This document shows positions 43,779-50,573 of a stretch of DNA of 64,000 bases, piece after piece. Numbering within the stretch: the stretch's first letter is position 1; each line of letters begins with the position of its first letter. The DNA comes from a bacterium (GTDB lineage: Bacteria; Hinthialibacterota; Hinthialibacteria; H5-UNCL2). Position numbers and translations under genes: made by a program. Where the stretch lies: the NCBI GenBank assembly GCA_015075175.1, contig JABTUV010000014.1:1-64000 (forward strand), in the 5' to 3' direction. The notes beneath the pieces are model-generated. The model was not told the DNA's origin. It worked only from the letters and a program-made list of their open reading frames with translations, and ran no database searches.

Positions 43779-44104
43779 GGTCGAGCGCATCCTTTCCCAT
43801 CGCGGAGCCGGAAGACTGGGCCGGTCGTTCCAGGTAGACGTTGACGGCGTCGCGCCGTCTTTGCCATATTGGCGGCATCCCGGAGGCGCGTCAAGTGCTG
43901 GGGTTCAGCTAGGTGAGGGGGAAGCCCGCCTGTGGGCAACGTCCCCCTCACCCTAACCCTCTCCCCGAGGGAGAGGGGACCATACCTCTCCCCGAAGGAG
44001 AGGGGATTGCACCTCTCCTCGGAGGAGAGGGGATTGCACCTCTCCCTTGAGGGAGAGGTCGGCGCGTCGAGCGGGTGAGACGAAAGCGGAGTGCGCGACC
44101 ATCG
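43779..44104. repeat. intergenic with hairpin and TCTCCCC tandem repeats
   Basis: GACGGCG-TCG-CGCCGTC hairpin at 43843-43859, and a tandem GAGAGGGG/CCCCTCTC palindrome array (four to five units) at 43943-44060. The divergent genes on each side start at 43778 and 44105. I see no clear promoter. A GTG at 44075 would extend the downstream gene by 10 codons into repeat DNA and is not used. Confidence 0.7.
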
Positions 44105-45403
44105 ATGAGGCAGGGACGGCGCGCCTTGTGGGCCGTGCTGGCCGTGGCGCTGGCGTTGCGTCTGGGCGCTTTCAGCCTCGCCGTGGGGCGCGATCCCGCC
44201 TGCATGTTGGAGCCGGATTCGCCTACCTACGAGGGGCCGGCGCAGGCGCTCCTGGCGCATGGCCGCTTTGCGCGCGTTCCTGAGACGCCCGAGACCCCGG
44301 AACTCCATCGCACCCCCGGCTATCCCCTCTTCATCGCCGGCGTCTACGCCCTCGCCGGTCCGAACCACATCGCGCTCGGGCTGGCGCAGATCGCGCTCAG
44401 CCTGGTCCCCATCATCGTCGTCCATCGCCTGGGAAGGCGAGTATGGAACCAGCGGGCGGGACGGTGCGCCGCACTGCTTCTGGCCCTGGACCCCATCAGC
44501 TTGATTACCGCCGGATTGATTCTCTCCGAGACGGCGTTCACGGCGGTTCTGGCGCTGGCCATGTTGAGTGGAGTGAGATTATTGGAGGCGCAGCACGCCG
44601 CGCAACTACGGGCCTGGCTCTTCGGGCTGCTTCTGGCATTGGCGGCGTTGGTACGGCCGCTGGCCTACTATCTCATCTTTCCCGTCGTGGCAGGCGTCGT
44701 GATCGCCCAACAACGAGTGCACGGCCGCTGGTCGCGGAGCCTATTCGTGGTGCTCGCGGTACTCGCGCCATGGCTGCTCCTGGTAGGCGGCTGGCAGGCG
44801 CGCAATTACTATGTCGCCGGCAGTCCCGAGTTCAGCCTGATCGCCAATCTCGACCTGTTTCTCTATCGCGCCGCGGGCGTGGTCGCCTTGCAGGAGGGAG
44901 AGAGTCTGGAGGAAGCGCAGGCGCGGCTGCTGGGAGAGCTGCCGGAAGGGGAGAAGCTCTCGGAAGCGGAGCGCAGCGCATGGTACGGCCGGCGGGCGCG
45001 CGAGATTCTCCTGGCGCACCCGGTCGCCGCGCTGCGGATGACGCTGTCAGGCGCGGGACGGATGCTGGTCGGACCGGGGCTGGCGCTGGCGCGCGAGTAC
45101 TTCTCCCTGGGAACGCGCCGCCTCGCGCGCGCCGTCGGTTTCGGGCTGGCAGGTTTTACCCTGGTGCATCTGGGCGTCGTCTATGCCGGCATTGCGCTGG
45201 CGCTGTGGGGCCTCCGTCGGAAGACGCCGGACGGTTGGGTGCATGCGCTGCTGGTCGGCACGGTCCTCTACTTCATCGCGCTGTCGTCCGGACCGGAGAC
45301 TTATGCGCGCTTCCGGGCGCCCATCATGCCCCTCTTCTGCCTTTACGCGGGGGCGGGATGGCAGCAACTGGGCAGCCGGCGGAGCGCCGACACGTCAGAC
45401 TAA
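44105..45403 (+). CDS. GT39-type (ArnT/PMT-like) membrane glycosyltransferase
   Basis: A 432-residue polytopic protein. The N-terminal extracytoplasmic loop carries 'MLEPDSPTYEGPAQALLAHG', a DxD/ExD-like site, then 'HRTPGYPLFIAGVYALAGPN' and 10-11 membrane helices; this is the PMT_2/ArnT pattern, enzymes that use polyprenyl-phosphate sugars. Residues encoded at 44587-44606 ('EAQHAAQLRAW') are read from a copy of the dispersed element GGCGCAGCACGCYGCGCAAC, which is inside the open frame without disrupting it. The ATG at 44105 is preferred. The stop at 45403 overlaps the convergent gene by 4 nt. Confidence 0.8.
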   Translation: MRQGRRALWAVLAVALALRLGAFSLAVGRDPACMLEPDSPTYEGPAQALLAHGRFARVPETPETPELHRTPGYPLFIAGVYALAGPNHIALGLAQIALSLVPIIVVHRLGRRVWNQRAGRCAALLLALDPISLITAGLILSETAFTAVLALAMLSGVRLLEAQHAAQLRAWLFGLLLALAALVRPLAYYLIFPVVAGVVIAQQRVHGRWSRSLFVVLAVLAPWLLLVGGWQARNYYVAGSPEFSLIANLDLFLYRAAGVVALQEGESLEEAQARLLGELPEGEKLSEAERSAWYGRRAREILLAHPVAALRMTLSGAGRMLVGPGLALAREYFSLGTRRLARAVGFGLAGFTLVHLGVVYAGIALALWGLRRKTPDGWVHALLVGTVLYFIALSSGPETYARFRAPIMPLFCLYAGAGWQQLGSRRSADTSD

Positions 45404-45756
45404 AACGGTTCGCGTTGCCAGACGTCACTGCGCAAGACGGCGTTGTCAGGCTCAAAGAAGGTGGGAAGGGGCGCCGGCTGGACGGCCGGACGCTTCGCGG
45501 GCGCGGTCGAAGGCAGGAACGGGATGGCGTCGCCGGGCGGGGCCAGGGGGGTTCGCAGCCACGGTACCGACGGCTCAGTAAGTTCGCCCATCGCCAGGGC
45601 GAGAGACGACAGTTGGGAGCGGGTCGCGGCCAGCTGGTAGCGGATGTGCGCGGCCAGGTAGGAATCCACCGCGATCCCGGCCAGCACGACCAAGATCACG
45701 ACGACCGCCGCCGCCCCCAAGATGGAAAACGCCGCTGTCTGCCGTCTTCCCCGCAT
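45400..45756 (-). CDS. small single-pass membrane protein, unknown
   Basis: A 118-residue protein with one membrane helix at about 11-31 ('SILGAAAVVVILVVLAGIAV') and a Pro-rich C-terminal tail ('APAKRPAVQPAPLPTFF'). I do not recognise a family. The short basic N-terminus before the helix and the periplasmic tail suggest a minor cell-envelope protein; there is no prepilin box. Its last codon overlaps the GT39-like gene on the opposite strand by 4 nt. The evidence is an ATG, a good hydrophobic segment and no overlap with another frame. Confidence 0.5.
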   Translation of the reverse strand: MRGRRQTAAFSILGAAAVVVILVVLAGIAVDSYLAAHIRYQLAATRSQLSSLALAMGELTEPSVPWLRTPLAPPGDAIPFLPSTAPAKRPAVQPAPLPTFFEPDNAVLRSDVWQREPF

Positions 45757-46171
45757 GGCGCGCCTCTCCTGTTCGCGCTTTCCCCACTGCCCCTGTTTTT
45801 CTATTATGACGGATCAACCCGCCTTCCGTCACGCTCATTTCGACCGTTTCTTGTCATTTCGACCGTTCGTTGTCATTTCGACCGTTCGTTGTCATTTCGA
45901 CCGAAGGGAGAAATCCTTCTTCCCTCCCCCTAGCGCCGTTTCAAGAAAAGTTTTAGCGCCCCGGTCGTCCTCTCGATACGCCGGAGTACCGGCTACTCGA
46001 GGACTCGGTTTTTGCCTTCCCGCAACTACTTTTTGAGAAACGGCACTAGTCAACCGCAGAAGCACAGATTTCTCCCTTCGGTCGAAATGACAGGAGGCCG
46101 GCTTGCGTCACGCAGGAAACCGACGGTTGTCGCAACTTGCCTCAATGATTGGACTTGTGACTCCGGCTCGG
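45757..46171. repeat. repeat-rich gap before cydB
   Basis: No gene in 415 nt. Tandem TGTCATTTCGACCGTTCGT copies occupy 45835-45914 (starts 45852, 45871, 45890; 19-bp period), a complete GTCCTCTCGATACG....CTCGAGGACTCGG element is at 45964-46012, and one AGATTTCTCCCTTCGGTCG copy at 46066-46092. The stretch ends downstream of cydB. Confidence 0.8.
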
Positions 46172-47185
46172 TCAGTAACTGAACGGGTCCAGTTTCACCT
46201 TGCCGCGGAACACCCAGTAGACCGAGATGGTGTAGGCCAGGACGAACGGCATGCCGATCAGGGCGATGACCAGCATGATGCCCAGCGTCCTGTCCGAGCT
46301 GGCGGAGTTGTAGAGCGTCAGGTTGAAGGCCGGATCCAGGCTGGAGACGATGAGGTTGGGGTAGACGCCGATGCCGAAGAGGAACACGAGGGCCGCGATG
46401 GTAGCCGCCGAGGAGACGAACGCCCGCAAGGCCATGCCGTGGTAGAGGGCGCGAGGGATGTTGGCGATGGCCAGCACGTTGAGGATCACGACTACCCACG
46501 CCCAGGGGAAATGGGTGAAGTTGGCGATCATGGTGGGAACGGCGTAGAGCGTCCAGGCCGTCACGATGGCGTAGAACGCGAGAAAGGCGAAGTAGCTCTT
46601 CCAGATCCAGCGGCGCGCCTTCTCGGCCAGCTCGCCATCGGTTTTGAGATAGAGATAGATGGCGCCGTGCAGGGTGAAGATGGAGAGGTTGAAGAGTCCG
46701 ACCGCGATGGGATAGGGAGACAGGAGGGAGAGGAACGAGCCGGCGAACTCCATGTCGGGGCCGATGGGGATGCCCAGGATCATGTTGCCGACGGCGATGC
46801 CGAAGAGCAGGCTGGCGAGGATGCTGGAGAGGGCGAAGGCGACGTCCCAGGTCGTTCTCCACCATGGCCAGGGTTCCTTGCTTCGGAATTCGAGGGCGAC
46901 CGCGCGGAAGATGAGGCAGAAGAGGAGCAGCATGAAGGCGAGATAGAAGCCCGAGAAGGCGGTCGCGTAGGCATGGGGAAAAGCGGCGAAGAGCGCGCCG
47001 CCGCCGGTCACCAGCCAGACTTCGTTGCCGTCCCAGACCGGTCCGATCGAGTTGAGCAGGGTACGCCGTTCGCGGTCGCCCTTGGAAAAAAGATGCAGCG
47101 CGCCGATGCCCAGGTCGAAGCCGTCCAGGATGGCGTAGCCGATGAGGAGCAGGCCGAGAAGGAAGAACCAGATGACGGGCAGCAT
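46172..47185 (-). CDS. cydB: cytochrome bd oxidase subunit II
   Basis: A 337-residue inner-membrane subunit of the cytochrome bd ubiquinol oxidase. Diagnostic blocks: 'GYAILDGFDLGIGALHLF' and 'GPVWDGNEVWLVTGGGALFA' near the N-terminus, then the polytopic body ending 'SVYWVFRGKVKLDPFSY'. It pairs with CydA (47407-48834) to reduce O2 with high affinity. The ATG at 47185 places the first membrane helix directly at the N-terminus; a GTG at 47203 would add six residues. About 220 nt separate it from cydA, most of it a hexamer minisatellite (47281-47390), so transcription may be separate or read through. Confidence 0.94.
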   Translation of the reverse strand: MLPVIWFFLLGLLLIGYAILDGFDLGIGALHLFSKGDRERRTLLNSIGPVWDGNEVWLVTGGGALFAAFPHAYATAFSGFYLAFMLLLFCLIFRAVALEFRSKEPWPWWRTTWDVAFALSSILASLLFGIAVGNMILGIPIGPDMEFAGSFLSLLSPYPIAVGLFNLSIFTLHGAIYLYLKTDGELAEKARRWIWKSYFAFLAFYAIVTAWTLYAVPTMIANFTHFPWAWVVVILNVLAIANIPRALYHGMALRAFVSSAATIAALVFLFGIGVYPNLIVSSLDPAFNLTLYNSASSDRTLGIMLVIALIGMPFVLAYTISVYWVFRGKVKLDPFSY

Positions 47186-47280
47186 CAGGGAGTACCTCTC
47201 CACGTGGCACGGGCATCCCGCCCGTGCGCCGGGTGGGAATGGCGGGGATGGAAGGGGGCAGAAACGGGAATACGACGGAG

Positions 47281-47390
47281 AGTAAGATTAGGATTAAGAG
47301 CAAGATTAAGATTAGGATTAAGAGCAAGAGTAAGAGCAAGATTAAGATTAAGATTAAGAGTAAGATTAAGAGTAAGATTACGATTAACAG
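47281..47390. repeat. AAGATT/AAGAGC/AAGAGT hexamer minisatellite between cydA and cydB
   Basis: About 18 hexamer units (AAGATT, AAGAGC, AAGAGT) run without spacers between the cydA stop and the cydB start. The same kind of tract lies at 24008-24116 and shorter ones at 3703, 13408 and 27484. Because the unit is 6 nt the reading frames stay open, but no gene is implied. Confidence 0.85.
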
Positions 47391-47406
47391 AGCGGGGAGG
47401 CTGCAT

Positions 47407-48834
47407 CTACCTTTCCTCCGTGTCCGCCAGGCCGAAGCTGGTCTTGCCGCGGCGGGAGAGGGCGTCGCGCAGCGCCTCGGCTCCCTCCTCGTGCGGAGGA
47501 TGGACGGCCTCCGGGCCGGCCTTGATCTTGCGATCCAAAACAAACAAGAACAGCGCGAAGAGCAGCAGATAGACGAGGGTGAAGAGCGTGAGCGAGGTGA
47601 GAACCTCGCCCGGACGGACGACCTTCGACACGCCGTCGCCGGTTTTTAACAGGCCGTGCACCAGCCAGGGCTGGCGACCCACTTCGGTAGCGACCCAGCC
47701 GGCCTGGTTGGCCAGGTAGGGCAATCCCACGGCAAAAACAAAGACCCACAGCAACCACCGCGTCGACCAAAGGCTGCCGCGCCACAAAAGCAGAGCGGCG
47801 TAAAGCGTGAGGACCAGCATGACCATGCCCAGCGCGACCATGAGATGATAGCTCTGAAACGTCAGGCCGACGGGCGGCCAATCCTCGCGCGGAAAGGCGG
47901 AAAGTCCCGTGACCGGCGTCTGCCAGTCGCCGTGCACGAAAAGCTCAGCATTCCCGGCACGGCCAGCTCCGCCTGACGTGACTTCTCCCGCCTCTGGGTC
48001 GGGGATGCCGAAGAGATGCAGCGGAGCCGACGGCTCATTTGCCGCGAAGATGCCCTCGAAGGCCGCCAGCTTGGCCGGTTGATGCTTGGCGACCACGACC
48101 GCGCTGTAATGGCCGAGCAGCGGTTGGGCGAGGCACGAGAGAAGTCCCATGCCCAGGGCCAGCTTGAAGCTCTGCGTGGCGAAGGGGAGATGGCGGCCTT
48201 TGAGCACATAATACGCCGACACGCTCATGACGAAAAACGCCGCCAGGATGAAGGCGCCCACCAGCGTGTGCAGGAAGCGGCTGGGTAAGGACGGATTCCA
48301 GACCATGGCCCAGAAGTCGAGGATTTCGGCGCGCGGTCCCCAGGGCGTCGCGACGATGTGGTGCCCGGCGGGCGTGTGCATCCAGCTGACCGCCACGAGA
48401 ATCCAGATGGCGGAGAAGATGGAGCCCAGGGAGACCATGACGGTCGAGAAGAAGTGGACGCGCGGGGAGACCTTGTCCCAACCGAAGACGAGAATGGCCA
48501 GAAAGCCCGACTCCAGAAAGAAGGCGAAGATGGCCTCGGAGGCCAGGGCGGAGCCGAACACGTCGCCCACGTAGCGGCTGTAGGTTGACCAGTTGCTGCC
48601 GAACTCGAACTCCATCACGATGCCGGTCGCTACCCCGAGGGCGAAGGCGAGGGCGAAAACCTTGATCCAGAAGCGCGTCATGGCCTCGTAGAGTTTGTCG
48701 CCGGTGCGCAGGAAGCGCCATTCCATGAGTACGATCAAGACGCCGAGGCCCATGGTCAGCGGGGGGTAGAGATAGTGGAACATGGCCTTGACGGCGAACT
48801 GGAGGCGGGACAAGAGGACGAGATCGAGGTCCAT
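47407..48834 (-). CDS. cydA: cytochrome bd oxidase subunit I
   Basis: A 475-residue polytopic subunit that binds the b558, b595 and d haems. It starts 'MDLDLVLLSRLQFAVKAMFH', with the conserved His that ligates haem near the N-terminus ('FHYLYPPLTMG'), then 'NWSTYSRYVGDVFGSALASE', 'WNPSLPSRFLHTLVGAF' and 'GLPYLANQAGWVATEVGRQP', the last being the quinol-oxidising GWxxxExGRQPW motif. ATG at 48834; TTG at 48855 is not used. A TTGACA-CATAAT promoter lies at 48869-48896. The quinol-binding loop is of ordinary length, so it is not obviously a cyanide-insensitive variant. Confidence 0.95.
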   Translation of the reverse strand: MDLDLVLLSRLQFAVKAMFHYLYPPLTMGLGVLIVLMEWRFLRTGDKLYEAMTRFWIKVFALAFALGVATGIVMEFEFGSNWSTYSRYVGDVFGSALASEAIFAFFLESGFLAILVFGWDKVSPRVHFFSTVMVSLGSIFSAIWILVAVSWMHTPAGHHIVATPWGPRAEILDFWAMVWNPSLPSRFLHTLVGAFILAAFFVMSVSAYYVLKGRHLPFATQSFKLALGMGLLSCLAQPLLGHYSAVVVAKHQPAKLAAFEGIFAANEPSAPLHLFGIPDPEAGEVTSGGAGRAGNAELFVHGDWQTPVTGLSAFPREDWPPVGLTFQSYHLMVALGMVMLVLTLYAALLLWRGSLWSTRWLLWVFVFAVGLPYLANQAGWVATEVGRQPWLVHGLLKTGDGVSKVVRPGEVLTSLTLFTLVYLLLFALFLFVLDRKIKAGPEAVHPPHEEGAEALRDALSRRGKTSFGLADTEER

Positions 48835-48868
48835 GGAGTTTGTCCGTGGAAGCAAGTCGTTGTCGTGG

Positions 48869-48896
48869 ATTATGATAGTCGCGGCCGAGCTGTCAA
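48869..48896 (-). promoter_or_regulatory. promoter of the cyd genes
   Basis: Minus-strand TTGACA and CATAAT are separated by 16 nt; -35 is perfect and -10 matches five of six. The -10 lies 35 nt upstream of the cydA ATG. The site lies between divergent genes. Confidence 0.58.
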
Positions 48897-48905
48897 TAGC
48901 GTAGC

Positions 48906-49094
48906 ATGGCGACCATGAAACGACGCATTCCGGCCTTCAAGAAGGAAGACGAAGAGCGCGAGTTCCGGGCGACGCACGACACGACCGATGACGTCGATTG
49001 GTCCAAGGCGGAGGTTTGGAGGTTTCCCAAGCTGAAGCCGTCGCGGCGCATCGCCGGGGCGCAGGGACAGGCGCCCATTTCCGAAGATACCTGA
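48906..49094 (+). pseudogene. CopG/BrnA-type antitoxin remnant
   Basis: The 62-residue reading frame starts 'MKRRIPAFKKEDEEREFRA' and continues 'THDTTDDVDWSKAEVW', 'RFPKLKPS'. This is the N-terminal half of the CopG-family antitoxins that follow a BrnT-like toxin ('IPxFKxEDEEREFWxTHD', 'DWSKAxxxxFPNLKPS'). After 'KPS' the usual ribbon-helix-helix C-terminus is missing: the frame enters the 74-bp repeat at 49064-49137 and stops. No toxin gene is present. It is therefore a truncated relic of a toxin-antitoxin pair, cut at the point where the repeat begins. Confidence 0.6.
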
Positions 49095-49137
49095 TCGCTT
49101 GATTCGGGAGAGCTCGGCGGAAATGGGTGACTGTCCC
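49064..49137. repeat. 74-bp inverted-repeat element, copy 2, truncating the antitoxin
   Basis: The left arm GGGACAGGCGCCCATTTCC and right arm GGAAATGGGTGACTGTCCC pair over most of 19 nt, with a spacer of about 36 nt unlike that of the copy at 15569-15642. Both copies are 74 bp from GGGACAG to CTGTCCC. The antitoxin homology stops within 30 nt of its left end. Confidence 0.75.
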
Positions 49138-49153
49138 GTCGCGTCGTTCCGCC

Positions 49154-50209
49154 TCAGTTGGCGTGCCGGGGGGTGTAGAGGATGTTGCCCACGACCAGTT
49201 CATAGCCGCGCCGGCCGAAGACCACCTTGTACTCGACCTGGCGCACGTCCACGCGCCCGAGAAGTCCCTGGCGGCGGAGATAATCCTCTTCCAGAAGCGT
49301 CATGCGCCGGTCGACCTGGGCCAGCGCCTCGTCGGAATCGCCCAGAACTCCAATCTGAATTACGTCGCCCGGCGGCACGCGGGGCTTGAAGCGCTCGACG
49401 CCGCGCTCGGTGCGAACGCCTTGCGCCGGACCGTCGCCGCGATTGTAGAGCGTATGGTCGCTGTAGAAACGGCGCAGCTTGAGACCGAGGCCGGCGAAGG
49501 CTTCCTGGCGCGCGCGAAAGGAGAAGCCGTCGCGCGGATTGAGGGGCAGAATGAGGGCCGCGCCGGGGGTTCCGCCGGCGCGGTTGAAGAGGTCGGTGAG
49601 GTCGGCGGGGCCGGACGGTTCGCCTTGAGTCATGCCCGGCCCGGGCGCGGGCGAAAGGTTGGCATAGAGCTTGGCCAAGTAATCGGCAGGGTCGGCGGGA
49701 GCCGCCTTGGGGGCGGGCGTGGGGATGGCGGTGGGCGGGGGTTGGCGGCGGGCCAGGTCCTGGCGCGGGCGCGGCGGAGCGGCCTCACTCTCCTCCTGGA
49801 CCGGCGGCGGCACGCGCCGCGGCGAGACCTCGAGCAGCGGCTTGGGCGCTGACGGCGGGGGAACTTCGGCCACCACGGGCGTCGGGGGTGGGACCGGCGG
49901 GGGCGTGGGTACGGGTGGGGGCGCCTCGACCTGGGGAGCGGCCGTTTGCGCCTGGGGCGCGGCGGCCTTGGGCGGGGTGGGCGGCCGGCGTGCCGCCAGC
50001 GAACGCGGGGGCGTCGGCGCGGGGCGCTCGACGACGACCTGGACGGGCCGCCGCGCGGCTACCTCGGGTAGCAACAACCATCCCAGCGGCCAGGCGAGGA
50101 GCAGGGCGTGCAGGAGAACGGCGAGCGCGACGGTCCAGCGCGCGCCCGCCAGAGGCGGGCGCGGGCGGGGGTCGGGGTTGGTGCGATCCCTGCTCACGAT
50201 GCCTGCCAT
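49154..50209 (-). CDS. proline-rich TonB-like bitopic membrane protein
   Basis: A 351-residue protein with a short basic cytosolic N-terminus, one membrane helix at about 27-46 ('TVALAVLLHALLLAWPLGWL'), a Pro/Ala-rich periplasmic stretch at about 60-200 ('PPPVPTPPPVPPPTPVVAEV') and a folded C-terminal domain of about 110 residues ('IQIGVLGDSDEALAQVDRRM', 'VVFGRRGYELVVGNILYTP'). The layout is that of TonB or TolA energy-transducing proteins, but the C-terminal domain does not read as a classic TonB_C fold, so the role is open. ATG at 50209. An exbB/exbD pair is not in the window. Confidence 0.65.
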   Translation of the reverse strand: MAGIVSRDRTNPDPRPRPPLAGARWTVALAVLLHALLLAWPLGWLLLPEVAARRPVQVVVERPAPTPPRSLAARRPPTPPKAAAPQAQTAAPQVEAPPPVPTPPPVPPPTPVVAEVPPPSAPKPLLEVSPRRVPPPVQEESEAAPPRPRQDLARRQPPPTAIPTPAPKAAPADPADYLAKLYANLSPAPGPGMTQGEPSGPADLTDLFNRAGGTPGAALILPLNPRDGFSFRARQEAFAGLGLKLRRFYSDHTLYNRGDGPAQGVRTERGVERFKPRVPPGDVIQIGVLGDSDEALAQVDRRMTLLEEDYLRRQGLLGRVDVRQVEYKVVFGRRGYELVVGNILYTPRHAN

Positions 50210-50248
50210 GCTCTTTCCACATAGCGCGCGGATCGGAAGGTGTAGCGC

Positions 50249-50400
50249 CAGCATCCTGCCAGCTTGCGCAGGCATCTGCCTGCGCGCTCTGGCTTTCGCC
50301 TGCCGACCGCGAAGCGTGGGGCAGGACGCCCCACGCAAGCCGGCAGGATGTGCCGGCGCAATACGCCAGCGGTACATCTGCAAGCTGGCTACGTTCCAGG
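50249..50400. repeat. cluster of nested hairpins with a long-range pair
   Basis: GCGCAGGCA-TC-TGCCTGCGC, GCGTGGGGC/GCCCCACGC and GCCGGCA/TGCCGGC hairpins follow each other. Outer arms CCAGCTTGC (near 50262) and GCAAGCTGG (near 50381) could pair across the whole. The elements are relatives of those at 21241 and 55316-55545. The remaining DNA to 50528 is gene-free. Confidence 0.6.
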
Positions 50401-50528
50401 GGATTGCGCGACGAAATATTCCGCCTACCCGGGTGTGGGGAGCCAGAGGGGCGAAAAACCTGATTGACAGGGACAGGAGGGCGCATTATCGCAGTTTGGC
50501 GGCGTCTATCATTCAGAGATTACTAGGA

Positions 50529-50557
50529 TTGTACAGTCTCGTTTCAAGTTTTTTATA
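50529..50557 (+). promoter_or_regulatory. promoter candidate for the HDOD kinase gene
   Basis: TTGTAC and TTTATA are separated by 17 nt, 16 nt before the ATG at 50574, with an AT-rich island around it. TTGACA at 50464 with a weak TATCGC 17 nt later is an alternative. Confidence 0.4.
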
Positions 50558-50573
50558 AGTGGACGGAGCGCCC

